A stretch of 64,000 nucleotides of DNA, taken from Alphaproteobacteria bacterium. GTDB lineage: Bacteria > Pseudomonadota > Alphaproteobacteria > UBA8366. The stretch is taken from the NCBI GenBank assembly GCA_021774335.1, contig JAJFJD010000046.1, forward strand, positions 1 to 64,000, given 5' to 3'. The first letter of the stretch is position 1, and the number at the start of each line of letters is the position of its first letter. The translations under genes and the position numbers were made by a program. Positions 56,047 to 63,542 of the stretch are shown piece after piece. The notes under the pieces are model-generated. The model saw nothing but the letters and a program-made list of their open reading frames with translations. It was not told the DNA's origin and did not search any database.

Positions 56047-56337
56047 ATGGCACGCCGCTGTATGATTTCGGGCACCGGCCCAATGTCCGGGAATAACGTC
56101 AGCCACGCGAAGAACCGGACGAAACGCCGGTTTCTACCGAATTTGCAGAATACCTCGCTGTTGAGCGACGCTCTGGGCGAAATGGTGCGCATGCGCATCA
56201 CGCCGCGGACGATCCGGACGGTCGAATTCAAGGGCGGCCTGGACGCCTATCTGCTGGGCACGCCGAACCGCAAACTACCGCCCGAGGCGCTGCGCCTGAA
56301 GCGGCGGATTCAGCGGAAAATCGCCAAGGCCGCGTAA
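56047..56337 (+). CDS. rpmB: Large ribosomal subunit protein bL28
   Basis: This is a 96-residue ribosomal protein in the long alphaproteobacterial form. It begins [38 protein letters not shown] sequence and has [20 protein letters not shown] near the middle with a basic C-terminus. The start ATG 56047 matches the family; 56026 is upstream of it. It is a monocistronic unit with its own promoter and intrinsic terminator. Confidence 0.97.
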   Translation: MARRCMISGTGPMSGNNVSHAKNRTKRRFLPNLQNTSLLSDALGEMVRMRITPRTIRTVEFKGGLDAYLLGTPNRKLPPEALRLKRRIQRKIAKAA

Positions 56338-56363
56338 CGATCCAAAGGATCGGCCGACGAACG

Positions 56364-56389
56364 AAAGCCCGCCCGACGGCGGGCTTTTT
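56364..56389 (+). terminator. Intrinsic terminator after rpmB
   Basis: A perfect 10-bp stem AAAGCCCGCC / GGCGGGCTTT with loop CGAC runs into TTTTT at 56385-56389. It lies 27 bases after the rpmB stop and in front of tgt. It is the clearest Rho-independent terminator in the window. Confidence 0.92.
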
Positions 56390-56473
56390 GACGCCAAATC
56401 GGCAAATTTCTGATACAGAGCGCGGACAGTCCGGAAACAGCGGACGGATCGACGGAACGGACCGGTACGCCGG

Positions 56474-57658
56474 ATGACAGACTATCCCGGGTTCAACTTC
56501 GAGGTGCTTGCCGTAGATGCCGGCAGCCGCGCACGGCTGGGCCGCCTTCAAACGCCGCATGGCAGCCTTCTGACGCCCGCGTTCATCTTCTGCGCGACCA
56601 AGGGCGCCATCAAAGCCGCCGGTCCGCACGACCTGAAGGCAGCGAACGCGGACATTATTCTTGGCAACACCTATCATCTGATGATCCAGCCGGGCGCGGA
56701 GCGGATCGAACGGCTCGGCGGCCTGCACGCCTTCACCGGCTGGGACGGCCCAATGCTTACCGACAGCGGCGGCTTCCAGATCTTCAGCCTTGGTCAGGGC
56801 ACGGATGCGGACGAGATCAAGGGCAGCCGGCATGAGAAGCGGACACCGCTGCTCACCAAACTATCCGAGGAGGGCGCAACCTTCCGCTCGCCCCGCGACG
56901 GCGCGTACCATACCCTGACGCCGGAATCGTCGATCCAGATCCAGCGTCAGCTCGGCGCCGATATGGTGGTCGTGCTCGACGAGTGCACCCCTTTCAACGT
57001 CGACCGCGACTATACCGCCCGCTCGCTGGAAATGACCCATCGCTGGGCCGACCGGAGCCTCGCCGCCTTCGACCGGCTGCATGACGGCAAACAGGCGCTC
57101 TACGGCGTGGTGCAGGGCGGTATCTATGAAGACCTGCGGCGCGAAGGGGCGGAGTTCCTGAACAGCCGCCCTTTCTTTGGCCACGCGGTCGGCGGATGCC
57201 TCGGCGCCCATAAGGATCAGATGTACGACATTGTCGACTACGCGACGCGGCCGCTCGCCCCGGCGAAACCTAAGCCGATCCATCTCCTTGGCATCGGCGG
57301 CATCAACGATATTTGGGAAGGAGTGGCGCTCGGCATCGACACGTTCGATTGCGTCACGCCGACACGAATCGCCCGGCACGGATGGGCCCTGGCGCGAACC
57401 GCCGACAACCATCGCCACAATCTCCGCAACGCGCGTTTCGCCGAGGACTCCGACCCGCTGGACCCGGAATGCGGCTGCCCCGCCTGCAGCGGGTTCACCC
57501 GCGCCTATGTCCATCATCTCTTGAAGGCGGGCGAGATTTTCGGAATTCAACTTCTGACCATGCATAACATGGCCTTCATGACGCGCCTGATGGCCACCAT
57601 CCGCTCGGCGCTGCTGGCCGACCGTTTCGACGACGCCAAGAAAGTCTGGTTCGCGTAA
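56474..57658 (+). CDS. tgt: tRNA-guanine transglycosylase
   Basis: Tgt swaps G34 for preQ1 in tRNAs with GUN anticodons on the way to queuosine. The 394-residue protein has the nucleophile and base-binding motif LTDSGGFQIFSL, the FDCVTPTRIARHG segment with the second catalytic Asp, and the zinc site CGCPACSGFTRAYVHHL. The GVVQGGIYEDLR substrate loop is present. The length is slightly above the 375-residue norm. No queA or other queuosine genes are adjacent. Confidence 0.97.
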   Translation: MTDYPGFNFEVLAVDAGSRARLGRLQTPHGSLLTPAFIFCATKGAIKAAGPHDLKAANADIILGNTYHLMIQPGAERIERLGGLHAFTGWDGPMLTDSGGFQIFSLGQGTDADEIKGSRHEKRTPLLTKLSEEGATFRSPRDGAYHTLTPESSIQIQRQLGADMVVVLDECTPFNVDRDYTARSLEMTHRWADRSLAAFDRLHDGKQALYGVVQGGIYEDLRREGAEFLNSRPFFGHAVGGCLGAHKDQMYDIVDYATRPLAPAKPKPIHLLGIGGINDIWEGVALGIDTFDCVTPTRIARHGWALARTADNHRHNLRNARFAEDSDPLDPECGCPACSGFTRAYVHHLLKAGEIFGIQLLTMHNMAFMTRLMATIRSALLADRFDDAKKVWFA

Positions 57659-57686
57659 CGCCTCGTTCGCGTGATACCTGGCGCCG

Positions 57687-58178
57687 TTATTTCTTTAGCG
57701 TGTCCTTGACAATTCCCGCCCAAATACCGTCAAGCTCGGCCGCCAAGGCATCGAGGTCCTTGCTGCCGTATGGTTTGAACACGGCGCTCGGCTTGCGATA
57801 GGTCAGCGTTGCCGTCTTATCCGCATTCTCGGTGAGATAAAATCGTAGTGGCGCTTCGATACCGGCCGGCACGCTGGCCTTGAGCATCCGCACGGCGAAA
57901 TCGTTCCGGTAGACGCCGATGACCAAGTTACCGGGGATCGTGATACCCCGCCCTTTCGCACCCGCGCTGGCGCTGGCCCGCGTCACCACAAAGACCTTGT
58001 TCTTCCCGACCGCCGCCTCCAACCGCTGATGAAGCGCCTTGAACCCGAACGGCGTCTTGATCACCTCAGTGCCGGGATAGGGCATCTCCGCGGCCCCAGT
58101 GGCGGGTGTAAAAACGCCGATGGTGATCGCCATCAGGCTTCCGAGGATGATGGGAAACAGCCGTTTTGCGAGGCTCAT
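57687..58178 (-). CDS. DUF302 domain protein, exported
   Basis: This 163-residue protein has a signal peptide (MSLAKRLFPIILGSLMAITIGV, cleavage near GAAEM) and a DUF302 domain with IKTPFGFKALHQRLEAAVGKNKVFVV and PLRFYLTENADKTATLTYRKPSAVF. The start ATG 58178 is preceded by AAGGAG; an in-frame upstream start at 58202 is rejected. The family function is unknown, and a periplasmic location is likely. It is divergent from the class-V aminotransferase-fold gene. Confidence 0.88.
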   Translation of the reverse strand: MSLAKRLFPIILGSLMAITIGVFTPATGAAEMPYPGTEVIKTPFGFKALHQRLEAAVGKNKVFVVTRASASAGAKGRGITIPGNLVIGVYRNDFAVRMLKASVPAGIEAPLRFYLTENADKTATLTYRKPSAVFKPYGSKDLDALAAELDGIWAGIVKDTLKK

Positions 58179-58297
58179 CGAATGCTCCTTATCGTTGCGC
58201 AACCATGCATTCGACAGTGTGCCGCCCCACCCGGATAGCGGGCAAGGAAGGAAGGTCGATTTACAAATACTTGTGAACGACCGATACGCTTGACGGC

Positions 58298-58313
58298 CTG
58301 CCGTCTCCGGCAG
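58298..58313. repeat. Inverted repeat in divergent promoter region
   Basis: CTGCCG-TCTC-CGGCAG is a perfect 6-bp stem with a 4-base loop. It lies between TTGACG (58290) and TATAAA (58318), in the 153-base region dividing the DUF302 gene and the aminotransferase-fold gene. It could be an operator or a hairpin; no regulator is assigned. Confidence 0.4.
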
Positions 58314-58355
58314 ACACTATAAAAAATAGCAAGAATCCGTAGAAGGAGCAGGCCG

Positions 58356-59552
58356 GTGCGCAACCCGGTGCCGAGATACGGCCATACCCTGCGCGACCAA
58401 TGGCAATTCGAGCCAGGCATCACCTATTTGAACCATGGCGCGTTCGGCGCACCGTCTATTCCGGTGGAGGAGGCCGCACGCCGCTGGCGCGATCAAACCG
58501 CAGCCAACCCGACAGCATTTTTCGAGCGCCAGTTGCCAGGTGTCTTGCGCGACAGTGCCCAGGAGCTTGCCAGCCATCTCGGCGGCGCGGGAGAAGACCT
58601 GGTCTTCGTCAACAACGTCACCGCCGGCATCAATGCAGTGTTGCGGTCGCTGGTGCTGATGCCCGGCGACGAGGTCGTGGTGACCAATCATCTATATATT
58701 TCAGCCCGTCGCACGCTCGACTTCGTCTGCGAACGCGCCGGTGCCCGGTTAATTTTCGCCGACGTGCCTTTTCCGGTGCGCAACGAGAATGACATCGTTT
58801 CGGCTATCGTAGGCGCGATGTCGCCGCGCACCCGGTTGGTGATGCTTGATCATGTCACGCATGAGACGGCGCTTGTCCTGCCGATCGAGCGGATTGCCGC
58901 CCGCTGCGCCGAGCGCGGCGTCGCCGTGCTCATCGACGGGACCCACGGACCCGGTAACATTCCCATCGCCCTGGGCCGGCTCGGCGATCAGGGCGTCGGC
59001 TGGTACGCCGGAAGCTGCCACAACTGGCTCGGCGCGCCGCAGGGATGCGGATTTCTCTGGGTCCACCCGGACCGGCAAGGGTTGATCCGCCCCACCGCAA
59101 TCAGCAATCGCTTCGGCGACGGTTTCACGGAAGCCTTCGATTGGCCCGGGACCTCGGATTTCAGCGCTTGGCTCGCCGTTAACGAGGCACTGCGCCATCG
59201 CGGCACGCTGGGCGGAGATAAAATTCTGACCTATACACACGATCTCGCGCAGCGCGCCGCCGGTCTACTGCGAGACAGATGGAACACCCTGACCGGCGCA
59301 CCGCTCGAGATGTTCACCGGCATGGCGACGGTCGCCCTGCCGGTCGATGGCCCCGCAACAGCAGCGGCTTCGGCCGACCTGCGCCACACGCTACGGGGCG
59401 ATTACCGGATCGAAGTGCATATCATGCCATTCAATGGGCGGCTTTGGGTCCGGCTTTCGGCCTATCTGTACAATGAGATAACCGACTACGAACGCCTCGC
59501 GGACGCGGTACTCGAAATCACCGGCGGCAACCCGGTCGCTGCCAGCGGCTGA
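58356..59552 (+). CDS. Class V aminotransferase-fold protein lacking the PLP lysine
   Basis: This 398-residue protein of the isopenicillin-N-epimerase / cysteine-desulfurase-like class V fold starts at GTG 58356, behind AAGGAG. It has TYLNHGAFGAPSIPV, LVFVNNVTAGINAVLRSL, MLDHVTHETALVLPI and the cofactor Asp in VLIDGTHGPG. The usual Schiff-base motif HKW reads CHNW: residue 223 is Asn (AAC). The following APKG reads APQG. It therefore may not form the internal aldimine and could be a pseudoenzyme or use unusual chemistry. A single sequencing error is possible. Confidence 0.85.
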   Translation: MRNPVPRYGHTLRDQWQFEPGITYLNHGAFGAPSIPVEEAARRWRDQTAANPTAFFERQLPGVLRDSAQELASHLGGAGEDLVFVNNVTAGINAVLRSLVLMPGDEVVVTNHLYISARRTLDFVCERAGARLIFADVPFPVRNENDIVSAIVGAMSPRTRLVMLDHVTHETALVLPIERIAARCAERGVAVLIDGTHGPGNIPIALGRLGDQGVGWYAGSCHNWLGAPQGCGFLWVHPDRQGLIRPTAISNRFGDGFTEAFDWPGTSDFSAWLAVNEALRHRGTLGGDKILTYTHDLAQRAAGLLRDRWNTLTGAPLEMFTGMATVALPVDGPATAAASADLRHTLRGDYRIEVHIMPFNGRLWVRLSAYLYNEITDYERLADAVLEITGGNPVAASG

Positions 59553-59573
59553 CACCAACGAAACGCGATCCCG

Positions 59574-60440
59574 CTACCAGACGAACGACGGCATCGTGAA
59601 GGTCGGCGTCACGCCATACTCCCCGGCCACCCGCGCCACAGCTTCCGCATCCGGGCAGCCGCCATCGGCAACATCCAGCTCGAAACGATGAATGCCCGCA
59701 GTGACGAAGATGGAGTCGATGCCCATCCCCGCCGCTCCGGCGATGTCATGGTGCAGTGAATCGCCCACCGCGATCGGACGGACGGCGCTGGGCGCGGCCG
59801 CAAGGCAGGCTTCGTAGATATCGCGGCCCGGTTTCCCGTGATAGCGGACCTTGCCGCCGAAGCTTTCGTAACGCTGTGCGACCTTGCCCGAACAATCGAC
59901 CAACCGGCCCTGCGGATCGACGCTCACCATATCGCGATTCAAACACAGCATCGGCAGGTTGCGGGCAGCAGCAGCCTGCAGCATCTCGTCGTAAATACTC
60001 GCATCGGCACCGCTAGTCCCCGACAGCAGGACGAACTCGGCGTCGTTCAATGAGTCCACCTCTTCGACGTCCTGGCCTTCGAGGAAGCTGTTGTCGCCGC
60101 CCCAAGTGGACATCAAGCAGCGTCGCCCGAGGCCGGCGTAATACGGGTCGTCCCCCGATTTCATCGCCTGCCAGGCGATCTCGCCCGATGTGATCACCGT
60201 GTCATAAAGCGACCGTTCGATCCCCATCTTCTCCAGATTCGTAACCGACGCGTCAGAGCGCTTCGATGAGTTCGAGATCAGGACGATATGCTTGCCCGCG
60301 TCGCGCAACGCCTGCATGGCCGCCCGCGCGCCGTCATGCAGCGTCTCGCCGTTGTGCAACACACCCCACTGATCGAGCAGGAACAAGTCATAGTCACCGG
60401 CAATCGAGCGGATGCCGTCCAAGAAACGCGTCGTCGTCAT
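59574..60440 (-). CDS. HAD-superfamily IIA hydrolase (TIGR01459-type)
   Basis: This 288-residue HAD phosphatase has motif I as FLLDQWGVLHNGE, where Asp-Gln-Trp-Gly replaces the common DxDG. Motif II is seen as VLISNSSKR, the C2-cap insert (about 90-185) follows, then the Lys region KVRYHGKPGRDIYE and the acidic motif AVGDSLHHDIAGA. This DQWG form is the alphaproteobacterial TIGR01459 subgroup. The substrate is unknown. It is convergent with the aminotransferase-fold gene and 57 bases downstream of the EAL-domain gene. Confidence 0.9.
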   Translation of the reverse strand: MTTTRFLDGIRSIAGDYDLFLLDQWGVLHNGETLHDGARAAMQALRDAGKHIVLISNSSKRSDASVTNLEKMGIERSLYDTVITSGEIAWQAMKSGDDPYYAGLGRRCLMSTWGGDNSFLEGQDVEEVDSLNDAEFVLLSGTSGADASIYDEMLQAAAARNLPMLCLNRDMVSVDPQGRLVDCSGKVAQRYESFGGKVRYHGKPGRDIYEACLAAAPSAVRPIAVGDSLHHDIAGAAGMGIDSIFVTAGIHRFELDVADGGCPDAEAVARVAGEYGVTPTFTMPSFVW

Positions 60441-60497
60441 GGTGAAAAAGCTCCGAGGTCGTTGCGCGCCCTGTATACCCGGCGAGCTGCGGCGGCG

Positions 60498-61853
60498 TCA
60501 CGCACCATCCGCGATAGTGCGGGCAACAGCGTCGTCGGATTCGGCATCGGCTCCCGGTTCCAGCCTTCGTGTCTCGCCGAACAGCGGCCCAAGACCGAAA
60601 TCAATATTGAAGTCGAGCAACTCCACGAGTTTCTGCTCGGTGTCGATATTCTCGACGATCAGGTCGATCCCAGCCCGGTCCAGCGCACGCTTGAGCAGGC
60701 GCATCCGGTCCGCTTCGAGGTCGTGCGGTATCGCCGCCATCAGGACCGACGCATCGACCTTGATCATCCGAAAGCCATGTTCGAACAAGCGAGCCGAATC
60801 CATATCCAGTTTCTCCGGGCGGCACAGGCACAGCGGCACACCTTCCCGGGCAATCTGCCCCAGTGACTCCAGGCCGCTCCCGTCCAGACCGATGAGGTCA
60901 TTTTCGGTTACCCCGATGGCGAGGCCGCCCGCCGATCCGTCGCCTTTGTGATAGGCAAGAAGATCGCCGATGAACTCACGGTCCGACAGATTGCGCGACG
61001 TCGCACGGCATAGGTAGCCGACCGTCGGATTCTCGGACCGCAAGGCGTGAACCCGCTGAACCGACCGGAACAGCAGCATGTTTTCGAATGCCGTCGCCAA
61101 TCCATGCTCACGCACCGCATCGGCATATCGGTCCGGCGGAACGGGCACGCCCTCGGGTGAAAGTACATGCGGAACGCTGTCGTAGAACCGCCGCTTGCGC
61201 TGCGGCAGGGTGACGATCGGACGGCCGTAAAGGTCCAATCGGTTTTGACGCAATGCATCGCGGATGAGGTCGATCTTTGGGTCCTCGATCCTCCGTTGCA
61301 TGCCGTCACCGGCAGCGGAGCCTTCGTACAGCCGCTGCACCAGGTCGTGCAGGATTTTCACTTCGACCGCGAGACCGTCGGATGTCTCATTGCGCGGCGG
61401 CATGTCGGCGGGACGGCGCGGCGCAGGCGCAGGCGTAGGTTCAGGCACGAAAGCCGGTGCGGGCGGCATTTGCTCGCCCGGTGTCGGTTCACGCAGTGTC
61501 CCTTCGCTCAGTGTCGGTTCGCTCAGTGTCGGCTTTGTCGACCTCGCAGCCACGACGTCATCTGTATCGGTCGCGGCGGCATAGTCCGAGACGACGGAAA
61601 CGAGCTGTTCGAAATCGTCGCGCAGCCGCACATGGGCGCGATGCAGTAGGATCAACCGGTGCAGGTCTCGCGACGCATTGTGCCGCCGCACGGCAAATTC
61701 GTGCGCCAGCGCGCCCGCGAGAAACACCGCCGTGCCGCTCAACACCGCCAATAGAGTCCCGGCATCCGGAAAATACCGCGGCACGGCAAACGCGATGGCG
61801 ATCGCCGCCACGGCATAACAAGCAAAGTAAAGGGTCTGCAGCATTCGCGACAT
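60498..61853 (-). CDS. Membrane protein with degenerate EAL domain, TipF-like
   Basis: This 451-residue protein has two N-terminal membrane helices (about 5-26 and 32-52), a short coiled segment (60-95), a Pro-rich linker (105-150) with pentapeptide repeats, a helix (160-180) and an EAL-type domain (about 193-426). Catalytic motifs are decayed. EAL is replaced by DSV at 225-227, and the DD motif region reads RPEKLDMDS. K365 in MIKVD and E401 in VENIDTEQ remain. It probably binds rather than cleaves c-di-GMP. The architecture and length resemble TipF of Caulobacter, a flagellar placement factor; this is inference. Confidence 0.82.
   Translation of the reverse strand: MSRMLQTLYFACYAVAAIAIAFAVPRYFPDAGTLLAVLSGTAVFLAGALAHEFAVRRHNASRDLHRLILLHRAHVRLRDDFEQLVSVVSDYAAATDTDDVVAARSTKPTLSEPTLSEGTLREPTPGEQMPPAPAFVPEPTPAPAPRRPADMPPRNETSDGLAVEVKILHDLVQRLYEGSAAGDGMQRRIEDPKIDLIRDALRQNRLDLYGRPIVTLPQRKRRFYDSVPHVLSPEGVPVPPDRYADAVREHGLATAFENMLLFRSVQRVHALRSENPTVGYLCRATSRNLSDREFIGDLLAYHKGDGSAGGLAIGVTENDLIGLDGSGLESLGQIAREGVPLCLCRPEKLDMDSARLFEHGFRMIKVDASVLMAAIPHDLEADRMRLLKRALDRAGIDLIVENIDTEQKLVELLDFNIDFGLGPLFGETRRLEPGADAESDDAVARTIADGA
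61476..61535 (-). repeat. 15-bp in-frame tandem repeat (4 units) in the EAL protein linker
   Basis: Four 15-bp units encode KPTLS, EPTLS, EGTLR and EPTPG (residues 107-126). On the plus strand two adjacent units share GCTCAGTGTCGG. The array sits in the disordered linker between membrane and EAL domains. Confidence 0.75.
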
Positions 61854-61960
61854 TCAAGCCCCGGTCGCTTTTCCGGGCTGACTTAACCGGTTCCGCAGCC
61901 TACGCGTCCCACAAATGCCGCACAAGCCCGTCCACAGTCACGGATAGGCCACGGATACGC

Positions 61961-63010
61961 TCACCGGTGTGCCGCCCCGACTGCATCGGTCACGGACTCG
62001 AAACCATCGAGGGTCAGCAGATTTCCAAGCTCGTCCAGGATTTCCGGCAGAAGTGTCGGTCCTTGAAGCGCCAGTGCGGAATACAGTTGCACCAACGACG
62101 CCCCGGCCCGGATCTTAGCGTAGGCGTCCTGCGCCGTGCAGACACCGCCAACGCCAATGATCGGCAGGGTACCTTCGGTCATCCGGTACAGGCGCCCTAA
62201 CAAAGCCGTCGATCGCTCGAACAATGGGCGGCCGCTCAACCCGCCCCCCTCGCCACAATGCGGCGACGCGAGGGAATCGGCTCGGTCGATCGTCGTGTTG
62301 CTGACGATCAATCCCTGCAGCCCAAGCGTCATCGCCACGTCGGCGATATCCCGCTCGTCATCCTCGGTTAGATCGGGCGCGATCTTGACCAGCATCGGCG
62401 GCGGCGTCGGGACAGAATCCCGCAGCGCCGTTTGCGTCCGGCGGATCAACCCTTGCAATGCCGCCTTATCCTGCAGTGCGCGCAGCCCCGGCGTGTTCGG
62501 CGACGACACGTTGATCACCAGATAATCCGCAAGCGGCGCCAACCGTCCGGCGGCGAGCGCATAGTCACGCTCCGCGTCGGTACAGTCCCGGTTGATGCCA
62601 ATGTTGACACCGACGACCCCGCCATGCCGGTTCGACAACCGGGCGATCACCGGATCGAGCCCGTCGTTGTTGAAGCCCATGCGATTGATTAGGGCGCCGT
62701 CTTCCGGCAGCCGGAACAATCGCGGCTTCGGGTTGCCCAATTGCGGCCGCGGGGTCACGGTGCCGACCTCGACAAACCCGAAGCCGGCGCGCAGCAGCGG
62801 ATCGAAGACTTCCGCATTCTTGTCGAATCCCGCGCTGATACCGATCGGGTTCGGGAATTTTAGTCCCCAAAGCGACTGGTGCAGCCGGGGATCGTCCGCG
62901 CCATTCCGCTCGGGACCGAATCCGTTGCGTAAAGCCCAAATCGTGAAGTTATGGGCACGCTCCGGGTCAAGCCGTTGCAGCAGCGGAAAAACGGCGCGCG
63001 ACAAATCCAT
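61961..63010 (-). CDS. pyrD: Dihydroorotate dehydrogenase (quinone), class 2
   Basis: PyrD oxidises dihydroorotate to orotate on the inner membrane, passing electrons to quinone. The 349-residue protein has the class 2 N-terminal membrane-associating helices (1-40, PLLQRLDPERAHNFTIWAL), FMN motifs GISAGFDKNAEV and GFVEVGTVTPRPQ. The catalytic Ser lies in NVSSPNTPGLR, and GVGGVCTAQDAYAKIRAGASLVQLYSAL is also present. It starts 3 bases after the upstream DUF952 stop, so they are probably co-transcribed. Confidence 0.97.
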   Translation of the reverse strand: MDLSRAVFPLLQRLDPERAHNFTIWALRNGFGPERNGADDPRLHQSLWGLKFPNPIGISAGFDKNAEVFDPLLRAGFGFVEVGTVTPRPQLGNPKPRLFRLPEDGALINRMGFNNDGLDPVIARLSNRHGGVVGVNIGINRDCTDAERDYALAAGRLAPLADYLVINVSSPNTPGLRALQDKAALQGLIRRTQTALRDSVPTPPPMLVKIAPDLTEDDERDIADVAMTLGLQGLIVSNTTIDRADSLASPHCGEGGGLSGRPLFERSTALLGRLYRMTEGTLPIIGVGGVCTAQDAYAKIRAGASLVQLYSALALQGPTLLPEILDELGNLLTLDGFESVTDAVGAAHR

Positions 63011-63013
63011 GCG

Positions 63014-63349
63014 TCAGTCCATTACCGGGAATTGATGCAGGCCGTCATCGCCCAACGGCAGGGGGCGCGTCCACGCTACTGCCGCCAACGGCAATGGGCC
63101 ATAAAGATGCGGAAATACCTGACCGCCGCGCGACGCTTCCCACTTCAGCGCGTCCCCCAACTGGTCGCCGTCGACCGCAATCAGCAGCAAGTCGCGTTCG
63201 CCGCGGCGATGCTTGGCGGCGCTGTCGACAATTTGCGCGGCGGTCGAGAAATGCAGGAACCCGTCACGGGTATCCTCGGCGCTGCCGTGATAGGCATCGG
63301 CCGCCGCATCCCAATCCGCACTGCGCACAAGGTGATAGATTAGTGACAT
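63014..63349 (-). CDS. DUF952 family protein
   Basis: This 111-residue protein starts MSLIYHLVRSADWDAAA at ATG 63349. It has the DUF952 features DGFLHFSTAAQIVDSA, LLLIAVDGDQLG and FPHLYGPLPLAAV. The fold recalls ADP-ribosyltransferase-like proteins, but the function is unknown. It lies immediately upstream of pyrD in the same direction. The frame further upstream is antisense to the amidase leader and is not coding. Confidence 0.9.
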   Translation of the reverse strand: MSLIYHLVRSADWDAAADAYHGSAEDTRDGFLHFSTAAQIVDSAAKHRRGERDLLLIAVDGDQLGDALKWEASRGGQVFPHLYGPLPLAAVAWTRPLPLGDDGLHQFPVMD

Positions 63350-63542
63350 GGAGCAGACCCTATCCGATGGCTGCCGTACCGAACAAGTCATCTGCACATC
63401 CGCGTCTGGAATGGACGGGCGCGAACCGCTGTGATTTAGTTGTTTCCTACCAAGAATGCCGGGGTCCGAGGAATCCGGTCGATCCCTCGGCGAAATCCGC
63501 ACCATATGCACCAAGGCGACTGCAGCAGAAGGGAGCAATGCT

